Shown here: piece after piece, positions 1 to 11,000 of the stretch
How positions within the stretch are numbered: position 1 is the stretch's first letter
Layout: the number at the start of each line of letters is the position of its first letter
Source of the DNA: CAVQWT01 sp963810815
Lineage (GTDB): Bacteria > Pseudomonadota > Gammaproteobacteria > Burkholderiales > Casimicrobiaceae
Direction of reading: 5' to 3'
Length of the DNA: 64,000 nucleotides
Assembly (NCBI GenBank): GCA_963810815.1
Contig: CAWEPB010000003.1
Location: 186,001-250,000 of the forward strand
Position numbers and translations under genes: made by a program
The notes under the pieces: model-generated
Database searches by the model: none
What the model was told of the DNA's origin: nothing
What the model saw: only the letters and a program-made list of their open reading frames with translations

Positions 1-174
1 AACCTCCGCCGCGAGTTCGAGCGCCAGCAGTATTCGTCGCTGGCCACCGACGTCGACGGCAACCCGGTGTTCCTCGCCGCGAACAAGTACAACCTGCAGG
101 TGACGATGGAGCGCTGGCCGAAGGTCGGCTTCCACGCCACGCGCGAGCACGGCGAGCGGCTGGCGCAGGGCTGA
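1..174 (+). CDS. prfC: Peptide chain release factor 3, C-terminal end (partial)
   Basis: The reading frame is open from base 1 to the TGA at 172-174 and gives the last 57 residues of a protein whose start lies outside the window. The tail has the pattern 'VFLAANKYNL...MERWPKVGFHATREH', which resembles the end of RF3, where E. coli PrfC ends in a similar Asn-Leu...Glu-Arg-Tyr-Pro...Thr-Arg-Glu-His sequence. RF3 is a translational GTPase that removes RF1/RF2 from the ribosome after peptide release. The GTPase domain is not in the window, so the call rests on the C-terminal pattern only. Confidence 0.75.
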   Translation, partial: NLRREFERQQYSSLATDVDGNPVFLAANKYNLQVTMERWPKVGFHATREHGERLAQG

Positions 175-248
175 GGCGGGACCGCGGCAGCGCCAACGCG
201 CGAGCGGCCCCGCCACCGGATCGCGCCCGATGGCGGTCCGACGCACGC

Positions 249-1715
249 CTACGGCGCGTCGGCCTTCACCGCCGCGTCGATGCGATCGACGATCACCGGG
301 AAGAACGGGTTGCTGCGCAGCCGCGCCAGCTGCCCCAGCGGCAGCAGCAGCGCCCCGGCCTCGCCGCTCGGCGCGCCGCGGCCCAGCGGCAGCGCGAGAC
401 CGTCGGGCGCCTGGCGCGGCCGGAGCCCGTACATCGGATCGTCGATCGGCGTGGGCACCGCGAGGTGTCCCATCGAGAACACGTTGTCGGGCCATTCGAG
501 GCCGGTCGCGTGCGGCAGCTTCTCGCGGCTGCCCGGTTCGCGCGTCCACTCGACGACCTCGCGGCTGGCGCCGCTGCGGCTGCCGACGATGGCCAGCCGG
601 AACGGCAGCGCCGGCAGCGCCTCCATCTCGTCGAAGGCGCGCTTCGGCCCCGGGGCGATCAGCCCCGACAGCAGCGCGTTGCGGTTGACGTCGAACACGA
701 CCAGCTCGTGATGTCCCTTCGCCGGCAGGCGCCCGAAGACCCGCGTGCCGAGGTCGGCGGCCATGACCGTCGAGTCCACCAGCGACTGGAACGCGGTCAC
801 CGGCGGCATGCGATCGAGCGTGCCGCGTTGCTGCGCGCGCGCGAGGCCCGCCTCGAGCGCGCGGGTCAGGCCCCAGATCTGCAGGCCCCCGTTGACCGGG
901 AAGGAGTTGTACTTGAAGGGATCGAATTCGGGCACGACGTCGAGCCACGCCGCCTTGCCGAGACCGGGAACGGGGGCCAGCAGCGACGTGACGTTCGTCA
1001 TCGCGGCGAAGCGCGAGACGCCGATCGCCGGCGAGAACAGCAGCAGCCGCGTCGGCATCGTCAGCGACGGGTCGTCCATCGCGCGCAGCACGTGCAGCAG
1101 CGCGAGCGGCCCCCCGGTCGAGTAGCCGGCGACGTACAGCGGCTTCCCGGGCGCGCGTTCGGCCGCGTGCCGCAGCGCGAGCGCCGTCGCCGCCATCCAG
1201 TCTTCCCATTCGACGTGGCGCAGCTCGCCCGGGATCGTGCCGTGCCCCGGCAGCCGCAGCCACACGACGTGGAAGCCGCGCTGGTGCAGCTCGCGGCCGA
1301 CCGATTCCAGCGAATACGGCCCGTCGGTGAGTCCGTGCAGCATCACCGCCGCGCCCCGCGGTGCCGCGTGGCCGAGCTCGTGCGAGCGGTTGCCCGTCGT
1401 CTGCAGCGCGATCCTCGCCGCGAGCGTGCCGGCCGCGTAGCGCTCGAGCTCGCTCGCGCCCGCCACCGGCTGGCTGTAGAAGCGCCGCTCGAGCTCGGCG
1501 AACAGCCGTTGCTCCTGGGCGACGTACTCGGGGAACGTGCGCGGCGCCGAGGCGCCGGCCCTGAACTCGTTGTCCAGCCGCTCGGTGTGCCAGGGCGAGA
1601 GGTCGGGCAGCCGCCACCAGGCCTGCGCCGCGAAGCCGACGGCGACGGCCGCGACGATCGCGGCAACGAGAACGACGGCGCGGACCGCAAGCCGCGTGGT
1701 GTGCCTGAGGATCAT
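249..1715 (-). CDS. Membrane-anchored or secreted alpha/beta hydrolase
   Basis: A 488-residue protein starting at the ATG at 1713-1715. Residues about 8-30 form one hydrophobic segment, so it is either a signal peptide or an inner-membrane anchor. The alpha/beta-hydrolase fold follows: 'MLHGLTDGPYS' is the oxyanion-hole HG motif and 'GYSTGG' is the nucleophile elbow, with Ser as nucleophile. The late His is probably in 'SMGHLAVPTP'. The family is the lysophospholipase/carboxylesterase type; the substrate cannot be told. The gene lies directly downstream of the CYTH-protein gene and overlaps its annotated end by 4 bases, suggesting co-transcription. If the CYTH frameshift is corrected, that overlap becomes a gap of about 57 bases. 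Confidence 0.8.
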   Translation of the reverse strand: MILRHTTRLAVRAVVLVAAIVAAVAVGFAAQAWWRLPDLSPWHTERLDNEFRAGASAPRTFPEYVAQEQRLFAELERRFYSQPVAGASELERYAAGTLAARIALQTTGNRSHELGHAAPRGAAVMLHGLTDGPYSLESVGRELHQRGFHVVWLRLPGHGTIPGELRHVEWEDWMAATALALRHAAERAPGKPLYVAGYSTGGPLALLHVLRAMDDPSLTMPTRLLLFSPAIGVSRFAAMTNVTSLLAPVPGLGKAAWLDVVPEFDPFKYNSFPVNGGLQIWGLTRALEAGLARAQQRGTLDRMPPVTAFQSLVDSTVMAADLGTRVFGRLPAKGHHELVVFDVNRNALLSGLIAPGPKRAFDEMEALPALPFRLAIVGSRSGASREVVEWTREPGSREKLPHATGLEWPDNVFSMGHLAVPTPIDDPMYGLRPRQAPDGLALPLGRGAPSGEAGALLLPLGQLARLRSNPFFPVIVDRIDAAVKADAP

Positions 1716-2770
1716 GGGGAAATCAGCGGAGAGGACGTGCCCGTACCGGCGGCGCCGCGCCGCCGCCGCGGACTAACCGCGGGCACCGGACGCAGGCCGC
1801 GCGCGCTTGCTGTTCTTCGGCGGTGCCTTCCGGGTCGCGTGCCTGACGGAGGTGGTTTCGCCCGGCGACTTGCGTGGCGACTTGCGTGTCGCCTTGCGTG
1901 CGCTGCGCGGCGCTTGCGTGGCGACTTGCGTGCCGCCTTGCGCGGTGCCTTGCGCAGCGCCTTGCGCAGCGCCTTGCGTGGCGACTTGCGAACCGGCTTG
2001 CGTACCGGCTTGCCCGCCGGCTTGCGCGCGAGCTTGCCGGCATAGAACTCGAGCGCCCAGCGCGTCTTGGTCTGCTGTTCGTTGTCCCGATCGGCGCCGA
2101 CCTCGGCAAGGAAGGCCATGAAGCCGCCGATGGCGGCCGCCGCCTGCACGACCGGCGCCTTGATCGAGACCTCCAGCAGCAGGTCGCCATCCGCGCGCTT
2201 CCACAGCTCGGCGGTGATCGGCCACGGGCAGGCCGGATCCTCGAACTCCCAGCGCTGCGCCGTCAGCGGCCCCAGCACCGCGAGCGTCGAGAAGTCGATC
2301 CGGCGGCGCGCCATGGCCAGCAGGAACGCTTCCTGCTCCTTGGTGAAGATCGCGTCGATCGGCTTCCTGCCGGCGGCGACGCGCTTGATGAGCCCGCCGG
2401 CGACGGGCATCGAGAACGACGCGGACTTGACCACCCCCTTCTCGCTCGCGTCGGCCTCGATCTTGAAGCCCCGGTACTTGCGCCACTTCGACGCCACGTC
2501 CGCGGGTTCGACCGGCCGGAGCTTCACCGTGCAGTCGTGCGCATCGCCGACCACGCGGCGCGCCCGCGTGATGATGCCGGCGCGCAGGAGATCGAGGCCG
2601 GGCGTGTCGAAGAAGTAGATGTACCGTTGCTCGTCGTTGTAGCGGTCGAGGCCGAAGCGCCTCAGCGCCGTCCGGATCTGGCGGTCGGGGATCGTGGCCT
2701 TGATCTCGATGGCTTCGGCGCCCGCGGTCGCCCTGGCGACCTTCCCTTGCGCGGTCGAAGGTTTTTTCAC
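1712..2770 (-). CDS. CYTH-domain protein with lysine/arginine-rich repeat tail (frameshifted 3' end)
   Basis: Residues about 18-240 have CYTH (triphosphate tunnel) features: 'EIKATIPD' near the N-terminus (ExExK-like), 'YFFDTPGLDLLRAGI', 'RARR', 'TVKLRP' and later basic and acidic strand residues. Family members hydrolyse inorganic or nucleoside triphosphates; some are named adenylate cyclases. After residue 240 comes a basic tail of RKP, RKS and RKA units that resembles histone H1 or AlgP and probably binds DNA or polyphosphate. The open frame then loses the pattern near 1913. Adding one base restores it as 'SARKATRKSPRKSPGETT' and ends at a TAG at 1773-1775, 61 bases before the listed stop. 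The tail end given here is therefore probably an artefact. Confidence 0.75.
   Translation of the reverse strand: MKKPSTAQGKVARATAGAEAIEIKATIPDRQIRTALRRFGLDRYNDEQRYIYFFDTPGLDLLRAGIITRARRVVGDAHDCTVKLRPVEPADVASKWRKYRGFKIEADASEKGVVKSASFSMPVAGGLIKRVAAGRKPIDAIFTKEQEAFLLAMARRRIDFSTLAVLGPLTAQRWEFEDPACPWPITAELWKRADGDLLLEVSIKAPVVQAAAAIGGFMAFLAEVGADRDNEQQTKTRWALEFYAGKLARKPAGKPVRKPVRKSPRKALRKALRKAPRKAARKSPRKRRAAHARRHASRHASRRAKPPPSGTRPGRHRRRTASARGLRPVPAVSPRRRRGAAGTGTSSPLISP
1861..2040 (-). repeat. Short degenerate tandem repeat coding the Lys/Arg tail
   Basis: On the minus strand this stretch is built from 12-base units of the form 'cgcaaggcgctg' and variants ('cgcaagtcgcca', 'cgcaagccggta'), each coding RKAL, RKSP or RKPV. 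The units run through the point near 1913 where the frame is lost. Such repeats are prone to slippage in replication and to errors in sequencing. Confidence 0.75.
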
Positions 2771-2807
2771 CGGTCGTTCCCGTGCGGTACGAGCAGCGGG
2801 CGCCCGC

Positions 2808-3671
2808 TCACGCCGCCGGCGCCGACGCGGCCAGCCGCTGCCGCAGCCGCGCGAGGTTGCCCTCGATCCGCTGCAGGAACGAATTGGGTCCGTCCGGGTA
2901 CGGGTCGTTCAGGAACGTGTACAGCCGCCGGAAGTCGTCGTTGATCTTGGGCAGCACGAAGTGTTCCCAGAACCCCTGCGTGCTGCGCATCAGCGCGTCG
3001 GCGCTGGGGAAGTGGAACGCCGCCGGCAGCGGCGCGCCGGGAAATTTCTCGGCCTCGGCGAACTCGTCGTAGAGCACGACCAGCTTTTCCAGGTAGTCGT
3101 CCGCCGCCATCTGCCCCAGCAGGTCCGCGGTGCCCAGCGCGTAGCCGATCGTGCGCTCGATCTCGTTGCGGAACCGGAGCGCCGGCAGGTCGACCTGCAC
3201 GCCGGTGCAGCAGATCATGTTCTGGATCGCGAACACGTCGCCGTCGGAATAGCCCTTGGCGGCGAGGAATTCGTTGGCGAAGGCCGCGCTGCGCTCGACG
3301 TGGATCGCCGTGTACTTCGCGCCGGTGCCCTCGGGGTCGTCGCTGCGCTTCAGGTACCCGGTGTCGTGGAACAGGATGGCGAGCAGGCCGAGCTCGAACT
3401 CGCGCGCCGTCAGCACCGGCTCGACGCCGGCGGCGTGCCGGCCCTGCAGCAGCTGCGCGAGGCCGATCGTGCCCTGCATCGTGTGCTCGAGGTCGTGGTA
3501 GCGCGCGTCGATGGGCAGGTAGCCCGGGTGACGGCCCTCGAAGCAGTCGCGGATCCAGCCGAAGGCCCGCCGGACGAACCCGTGATCCCCGTCGGGATAT
3601 ACGGCCCTGTAGATCGCTTGCACTTCGCGCTCGACGACATCCGGATCGCGCGTGTCAACCAATCGAAACAT
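2808..3671 (-). CDS. HD-domain phosphohydrolase-like protein
   Basis: About 287 residues from the ATG at 3669-3671. This start was chosen over the longer one at 3707 because 'ggagagg' sits just upstream at Shine-Dalgarno distance. The protein contains 'YHDLEHTMQ' and 'LLAILFHDTGY', a His ... His-Asp pair as in metal-dependent HD phosphohydrolases (spoT and cyclic-nucleotide phosphodiesterase superfamily). It has no signal peptide and no membrane segment, so it is cytosolic. The CYTH gene follows 37 bases downstream on the same strand. The two may form a nucleotide or polyphosphate turnover unit, which is inference only. Confidence 0.7.
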   Translation of the reverse strand: MFRLVDTRDPDVVEREVQAIYRAVYPDGDHGFVRRAFGWIRDCFEGRHPGYLPIDARYHDLEHTMQGTIGLAQLLQGRHAAGVEPVLTAREFELGLLAILFHDTGYLKRSDDPEGTGAKYTAIHVERSAAFANEFLAAKGYSDGDVFAIQNMICCTGVQVDLPALRFRNEIERTIGYALGTADLLGQMAADDYLEKLVVLYDEFAEAEKFPGAPLPAAFHFPSADALMRSTQGFWEHFVLPKINDDFRRLYTFLNDPYPDGPNSFLQRIEGNLARLRQRLAASAPAA

Positions 3672-3908
3672 GGAACCTCTCCAGCCGATGGCGATGGTTG
3701 GCGCCACGCCCCATCGATGGCGGCATCCGCATCGCGAAATCCGTAGCCGTCTTCAATGCGCCGAGTGTGCAGTTGTCCACTGGGGGTCAACCGTAGCACG
3801 GTGGCCGTGCGGATCGCAATTGAAGAGTGAGGTTTTCATGACCATGGCCTCGCTCCGGTTGCGCTGCAGTGCATACGGGCCATCACCCGAGTGCAGTGCA
3901 CAAAGAAA

Positions 3909-3934
3909 GCCCCGCGCGATCGCTCGCGCGGGGC
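3909..3934 (-). terminator. Rho-independent terminator of the giant protein gene
   Basis: A perfect 11-bp stem ('gccccgcgcga' / 'tcgcgcggggc') with a 4-base loop. On the minus strand it is followed by 'tttcttt', the U-tract expected for transcription leaving the giant gene, whose stop is at 3963. Confidence 0.8.
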
Positions 3935-3962
3935 CGACTTGCAACCGCCACTCGATGGCCCT

Positions 3963-5081
3963 CTACGGCGTGCCGTAGATCTCCGCGCTGTCGAGCGCAT
4001 CGTCGGCATCGGCGTCGTCGCTCGCCCCGCCGGTGACGAGAATGCCGGTGATGTTCCCGGCCGCATCCTCGAGCGGGGTTGCCGTATGCCCGGCTCGCGG
4101 GACCTTCATCGACGCCATCGACCCGAGCGGCGGCCCGTAGACGTCCGACTCCTGCTCCGAATACCCGTTCTTGCTGCCGCCCGCGGCGAGCGCCCGGCCG
4201 TTCGGCAACTCGGACAGCGTCAGGTCACGACGTGCAAGCGAGAGGTTGCCCACGCCCGCGTTACTCCATGTGCCCGTGATGGCGTCGTAGACCTCGGCCG
4301 TCGCGAGATCGGTGCTGCCGTTCGCACCGCCGGCAACGAGTATCTTGCTGCCGTCCAGCCCCAGTCCAACCGCGGCGTGCGAGTGGCGTGCGGCAATGCC
4401 CCCCGCCGACGCCGTGCAGGCCGTCGCGTCGCAGATCGTGTACGTCGCATGGGTGACGTAGCTGCCCCCCGACTTCCGCCGTCCGCCGACCACCAGCACC
4501 TTGCCGTTGGGCAGCGAGGTGGCGGTGTGGTGCTCGCGCGGCGTGTCGAGCACCGGGCCGTTGGCATAGGTGCCCGTGGTCGGGTTGTACACGATGGTCG
4601 AGCTGAGCGTGCTGCCCGAGTTGTCCGCGCCCCCGATGACCAGCACCCTGCCGTCGGGCAACAGTGTCGCCGTATGCCACGAACGGTTCGACGACAGCGA
4701 GCCCGCGGACGACCAGGTCTTGGTCGACGGATTGAACGCCTGGACGCTCGAGTTGCCGCCACCGAACACGATCACCTTGCCATTGAGCAGCAGCGTGGCG
4801 GTGTGCCCAGACGACTTGCTCGGCAGGTTGCCCGCAGCGACGAACGTGCGTGTCACCGGGTTGTACAGCTCGGAACTCGCCTGCGCCTTGTCGGAGCGGT
4901 CGAGGCCCCCGGCGATCAGCACCTGGCCGGCAAGCGGCCCCGACTCGAAGCGGGTCGCGGTGTGGTACAGGCGCGGCTTGGTCATCTTCGCCGTGAGTGC
5001 CGTCCACACATTGGCCAGGTCCGACGCGGCAATCGCGATGGTGCGCACGACCGGCGCCGCCGCGAGCGAAGTTCGTGTCAC
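3963..5081 (-). CDS. Kelch-repeat C-terminal part of the giant secreted protein (split by frameshift)
   Basis: Seven Kelch-type blades can be read, each with a 'HTAT...NGKVLVVGG' pattern, for example 'HTATLLPDGRVLVIGG' and 'HTATSLPNGKVLVVGG'. Together they form a complete beta-propeller as in galactose-oxidase-like proteins. This is almost certainly not a separate gene. It has no signal peptide or ribosome-binding site, and its first natural residues ('AAAPVVRTIAIAASDLANVW') continue the repeat 'TITASQAGDTNFA' from the upstream frame if one base is removed near 5067. The stop is followed by the terminator at 3909-3934. The propeller probably acts as an adhesion or carbohydrate-recognition module. 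Confidence 0.8.
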   Translation of the reverse strand: MTRTSLAAAPVVRTIAIAASDLANVWTALTAKMTKPRLYHTATRFESGPLAGQVLIAGGLDRSDKAQASSELYNPVTRTFVAAGNLPSKSSGHTATLLLNGKVIVFGGGNSSVQAFNPSTKTWSSAGSLSSNRSWHTATLLPDGRVLVIGGADNSGSTLSSTIVYNPTTGTYANGPVLDTPREHHTATSLPNGKVLVVGGRRKSGGSYVTHATYTICDATACTASAGGIAARHSHAAVGLGLDGSKILVAGGANGSTDLATAEVYDAITGTWSNAGVGNLSLARRDLTLSELPNGRALAAGGSKNGYSEQESDVYGPPLGSMASMKVPRAGHTATPLEDAAGNITGILVTGGASDDADADDALDSAEIYGTP

Positions 5082-8000
5082 CTGCCTGGCTCGCGGTGAT
5101 CGTGCAGCTGCCCGCCGCGGTGAGCGTCAGCGTCGACCCGGAGACCGTGCAGTTGCCGGTCGCGGCGAACGCCACCGTCAGCCCGGAGTCCGCAGTTGCG
5201 GTCAGCAGGATCGGCACCGTCGTGAACGTCCGGTTGCCCGGGCCCGCGAACGTGATCGTCTGCGATGCCTTGCCGATGGTGACGGACTGGACGACCTGCG
5301 GCGCCGCAAGGTAGTTGTCGCCTCCCTGCTGGTCCGCGGCGATCGTGCAAAGCCCCGCCGACTTCATCGTCACCGTCGTGCCGCTGACCGTACAGACGGC
5401 CGCCGTGCTCGACGAGAACGTCACGGCCAGCGACGACGTGGCGGTGGCGCTCACCTGGAACGTGCCGGCACCGCCGGCCACGAACGTCGGCGGCGCGATC
5501 GCCGGGAAGCTGATCGTCTGCGTCGCCTTGCCGATGGCGATCGTCTGCTGCGTGGTCGCCGCCACGTAGTTCGGCAGACCCGTCTGATCGGCGCGGATGA
5601 TGCAGTCGCCGGCCTTGACGACGGTCGCCGTGCTCACGGCGACGGTGCAGACCCCCGGGGACAACGATGTAAACGTGACCACGCCACCCGGCGCCGTCGC
5701 GCCGAGTCCGAAGGTGCCGCCCGGCGTGTACGTCTGCGCCGGCACCACCGTGAACGTGATGGTCTGCGGCGCAGCGCCGATGGCAAACGTCTGCGGCACG
5801 CTGGTCGCCGGCAGGTAGTTCCCGTCGCCGGCCTGGCTCGCCGTGATCGTGCAGCTGCCCGCGCCGGTGATCGTCACCGTGTCGCCGCTGATCGAACAAC
5901 TGCCGCCGGACCCGAACGTGACCGCAAGACCGCTCGACGCCGTCGCGCTGACCGCGAACGGCCCATCACCGAAGGTCTTCGCCCCGAGCGCACCGAACGT
6001 GATCGTCTGCGCAGCCTTGTTGACGGTGAAGGTCTGCGTGACCTGCGGTGCGGCGTTGTAGTTGGCGGCACCGGTCTGGTCCGCGGCGATGGTGCACGTG
6101 CCCGCGGCGAGGATCGTCACCACATTGCCCGTGACCGCGCAGACCGACGCGGTCTGCGACGCGAACGTCACCGGGTTGCCCGAGGCGCCGCCGGTGGCCG
6201 CGACCGTGAACGGCGCGTCGCCGTACGTCTTGTCCGCCAGCGCGCCGAAGATGATGGCCTGGTCACCCTTGATTACGACATCCTGCGTCACGTTCACGCT
6301 GGCGAACGTCGGGGTCCCGCCCGCCGAAGCCACGAGCGTGCAGGTCCCCGGCGCCACCGCCGTCAGCGTGTAGGTCGTGACGCCGGCGAGCGAAGCCGAA
6401 CTCAGCGTGCAGACCGGACTCGGATCCGGCGAGAGCCCGACCGTCACCGGCTGACCGGCGTTGGTCGTCACCGTGAACGTCGCTGTTCCCGGAACCGTGA
6501 TCGCAGCCGGCAGACCGCCCCCACCCGCAGCGCCAAAATCGATCGTCTGCGCGACGATGGTCAACGCCGGCAGCGACGCCGTGACTGCGGTGTACGTCGG
6601 GTTGCCGGCGAAACTGCCGGTCACCGCGTAGGTGCCGGGCGGAAGGCCGGTCGGCGGAAGTGACGCACGTCCGAGATAGTCGGTGATCGCGACGATGGTC
6701 TTCGCGCCCCCCGCTCCCGAGATCGTGAACGTGACCGCTTCCTGCAACAGCGCCTGCGTCTTGCCGCCGATGCTCGCGGTCAGCGTCGCTCCAACCGGCG
6801 GCGGTGGTGCCGGCGGCACAGACGTCGAGGGCCCCAGCGTCGAAGGTGCCCGGTTGATCGTCAGCGCCGGACCGGTCGTGGACGAGGCCGCGAGGGCTTC
6901 GTCGCCGGCGAAGGATGCGGTGATCGGGTAGCTTCCCGGGACGATCGCGACCGGGACGTTGACGGTGACTCTCCCGTCGGCACCGGTGGTGCCGGCCCGG
7001 GCGGCGCCGCCGATGGCGACGCGCACCGACTTGCCAGCCACCGGCTGACCGGCGGACGTGAGCGCGGCGGTGACGGCGAGGCTGTCGCCGAACGTGGCGC
7101 TGGCCGGTGCGGTGATCAGCGCCACCGCCGAGTCGCTCGGCGGGGCACCGCTGATCGCGTAGTACAGGCCGCGGTTGTCGTCGAGCGTGACGAGGCCCGT
7201 GCCGCTCGCGGCCTGGACGACGTAACGCAGGGTCGCGGGCGCCGTCGGCAGCCGCCCCATCCAGATCCGCGAATCCTCCACCGCGCACGCTGCCGGAAGC
7301 GGCGTACCGGTTCCCGCACGAACGCACTGGTCGAGGTCGAGCGACTGCCAGACCCCGAGACCGTCGGTATGCGTGATCCACACCTGGTGGATCGCCGCCT
7401 TGGGGTCGCCGACGACCTGCGCCGCAAATGCGATGCCCCCGTTGTCGGGCTGCGCGTCGACACCGACGACGGTCGGAGCATCGGACAGCGCGACCGTGCC
7501 CAGGTTGCCGCTGTAGTAGAGGCGAAGGTCGAGGTTGCCGTACCTGCGCAGCGTGCTGGTGCCGGCCTCGATGTCGAAGGCGCGGTGCTGCGCGGGCGTG
7601 ACCAGCAGGCTGGTGCCGCCGCCGCCGGACAGCGCGCCGAAGTAATTGACGGTCCACGTCCGCATCGGGAAGAAGACCGGCGAGACGAACGGAACGTGGA
7701 CGCCGCGAAGCTCGGTCGTCGGCGCGCCGGTCAGCGGAACGATCGTCGAATCGGTATACGTGCCGCCACGGAACCCGACGCCGCGGAGGACAACGCTGCC
7801 GTCGGTCGGGGTGATGTTGATCGCCGTCAGCGGCAGCGCCGGCTCGGCAGGATTCGATACGACGCCGTCAGGGCCGCTGAGCCATGTTGCGACGACGTTG
7901 CCGCCGTCCTGGACGTTGGTGAGGCCGACCGTGTTGGTCGCGACACCCGCGGCGCCGACCGAGAGGTCCTTGGTCCGCAACCCGAGCGTCGCCGCCGGGC

Positions 8001-11000
8001 CCGAGGCAACCGCCTGCGGGGTCACCGCGCCGCCGGTGCCGCTGCTTCCGCCGCGGTTGTTCGGCATGTTCACGCCCAGCATCGGCAGACCGAACAGCGT
8101 CGCCTCGAGCAGCGCCTTTTCGTGGATGCCGCGGATGTCGGGCGTCGCCGCGAGGTACTCGAGCTTGGCCTTGACCAGCGCCTCGCCGATCGGGATCGGG
8201 CCGGTTCCGGGCAGCAGCTGCCGGGCGAAGTTCCGATAGAGCCGCTCGCTGTACTCGATGAAGTCGGTGTCGCCGTACTGGTAGCCCGTGCCCGCGATCA
8301 GCGTCGCCTTCTTCTGCGCGAACGCCTGCGTCCAGTCGAGGATCTGGGTCACGCCCGGGATCGCGTCGGTGTCGACGATGTTGTAGCCGGAGTGGCAACC
8401 GGCGCTGAACACGATCGAGTTGGTCAGATTCACCGACGACGCGGCGAGGTCCGTCGTCAGCAGGCTGGTCTTGAAGTCGGCCGCGAGCGCGCTGTTGGCG
8501 CTGAAGTGTCCGGCCAGGAACATGATGTCGTGCCGCGGGCCGAGGAGCTTGGCGCCGAGGTCGGTGGCCTTCCAGGACAGCGGGTCCTCGGGCGACAGGT
8601 TGTTCGGCGCGATCAGCGTGTCGGAGGGCACACCCGTGCCCTTCTGGAGCTCCGTCTGCACGGCGGTCGCCGCGTCGGCGAGGAAGTCGTAGCCCGTCAC
8701 CAGCGACGAGCTCGGGACGACGACCCCGCCCGTTTCGATGTAGGCGTCGATGAGTCCGCCGATGTCGGTCGGCGACTCGACGAGGCGACCGACGGCGAGG
8801 CCAGGCACCGGGAAGTTGCTTGTGCGCAGCGACACCTGCGTGCCCGCGCCGTACGCATCCTGGCCCAGCACGAAGTCGCGGCGCAGGCTCGCCTCGGACG
8901 CCGAGTTGCTGTCGACCGGGGGCACGTAGCCAGATTCCTGACCGAGAAGACTCTGGTCGGGGTAGCGGAAGAACGGAATCGTCGAATCCCCGCCGACGAT
9001 GACGACGTATTTCAGGTTCGGGTTGTTCGTGCGATACGAATCGACGATGCCCTTGATCTCCTCGGCGAGCAGGTTCTTTGCGAATGGGCAGGCCGGGTTG
9101 CTGTCGGCCTGCGCCTTCTTGGCCCGCACGCCCGCATCGGCGTCGACGTCGACGACGACGCCGACGACCTCGGAACGGGTCCGCAGGGTTTCGAGCTTGG
9201 CGGCCAGCGTCACGCCGCCGCCCGCGTCGGCGGTCAGCGGAAGTTTCGCCGAGTCGGTGAGGATCACCGTCCTGATGCCGGCACCGGAAGCGGGCGCGCG
9301 CGCGGTCAGCGCGGTGTTGGTGACGGCGTCGCAGGACGACGCGGTCTTCGCCAGCGTCACCGTGAACTGGCTGCCGGTCGACTGCGCGGTGCCGCGGCCG
9401 GCGACTCGGATGTAGAACTCGCCCGCGTTGTTCCAGGTGTTGACGACGACCGCCTCGTCGACCGTTCCCGGCGTGGCCGAGACACCGATGATGCTGCGCG
9501 TCTGCGCGCTGGAGAATGCCTGCGCGATCTCCGTCGGGCTGAACACCGACGGCGAGAACACCGACGGCGAGAACACGCTCGGGCTGAACACCGACGGCGA
9601 GAACACGCTCGGGCTGAACACCGACGGCGAGAACACGCTCGGGCTGAACACCGACGGCGAGAACACGCTCGGGCTGAACACCGACGGCGAGAACACGCTC
9701 GGGCTGAACACCGACGGCGAGAACACCGACGGCGCATACGCATCGGGGCTGAACACCGACGGCGAGAACACCGACGGCGAGAACACTGACGGCGAGAACA
9801 CCGACGGGGCGTATTCGGCCGAGAGCTTGGTCAGCTCGCCGACGTTTGCCGGCGCGAGCTGGCTGAGGAACGCCGCGCCGATGTCCTTGAATACGGCGAG
9901 GTCGTAGTCGGCCGGCAGCCCGGACAGACCGATCTGAATGCGCTGACCCGGCTTGACGGCGAACTTGTACCAGCGCGCCTTGCCGGGCGCGTCGATGTAA
10001 TCGCGGGCGGTGGGCGAGGCGCCCAGGTCGAGCGCCTTGGGCCAGTAGTCGTTGTCGGCCGAACTGGCGATGCACGTGGACGTCGCCGTCGTCACCGGCG
10101 ACGTCACCTTCACGGCGACGAAGTTGCCGGGCGGAACGCTCGAGACGACGACCGGAGCAGCCGCCGTGCCGAAATAGCCTTCGCCGTCGGTCGTCACCGC
10201 GACCGGGCTGCCCGCGGGCGTCCCGCCGCCGGCGAGCATGCCGTCGGTGCAGGACGTCGCAGTGAATGCCTGCAGTGTGATCGGCAGGCTCGGCGCGCCA
10301 TCGACGCGGCCGATCAGGAACGCGTTGGTGCCGCCGGTCGCCACCACCCGGAGCAGGGCCGGAGTCGCGAGGTCGGGCAGCAGCGTGACGCTGACGTCGT
10401 CGAGCGCGACGCCGAACGGGCTGATGAAGATGTCGTCGGACTTGAACTGCAGGTACATCGACGCGCCGGTCGCCTTGACGGTCCGTTCGACGGTGCGCCA
10501 GTTCATGTTCGACTTCGACGACGAACCCGTGAAGGTGAACTGTTCCTTCAGCGTGAACGTTCCGCTGGCGCTGGGGCCCCAGCGCACGGTCATCTTCGGC
10601 GCGCCGAGGATGCGGTCGGGGTTCCTCGCGTACTTGAAGCGGAGCAGGTAGCTGCGGCCCGGCTCGGTGGGCACCACCTGCGCGACGGAACCGGGTCCGT
10701 TGCCGTTGAGGTCGAGCGACTGCAGGCCTTCGGCCGGTTGCCAGTAGCCCTTGACGTGGTTGATCGAATTGCCGCCGATCACCCAAGGTGCCAGCGTGGT
10801 GGCGCCTGCATACTTTGTGTCCCAGAGGGCGGGACGGGTGACCGCGGGGGTTTCGAATCCGCCGTTGACCAGGACGTTGGTACCTGGCGCAGCGGCCAAC
10901 GCGCCACCCGCGGTGATCGCCACACCGGCAACCGCGACCATGGCCATGAGGGCACCGCGAACCACCGATCGATACCCGGCACGCACCAAATTGATTTGGG

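Noticed and set aside
3838..3978. Plus-strand 46-codon frame
   Set aside because: It covers the terminator and the end of the Kelch gene; no homology or conservation argument.
9535..9812. CRISPR-like 30-base periodicity
   Set aside because: Units are contiguous, in frame and code a perfect pentapeptide; there are no spacers.
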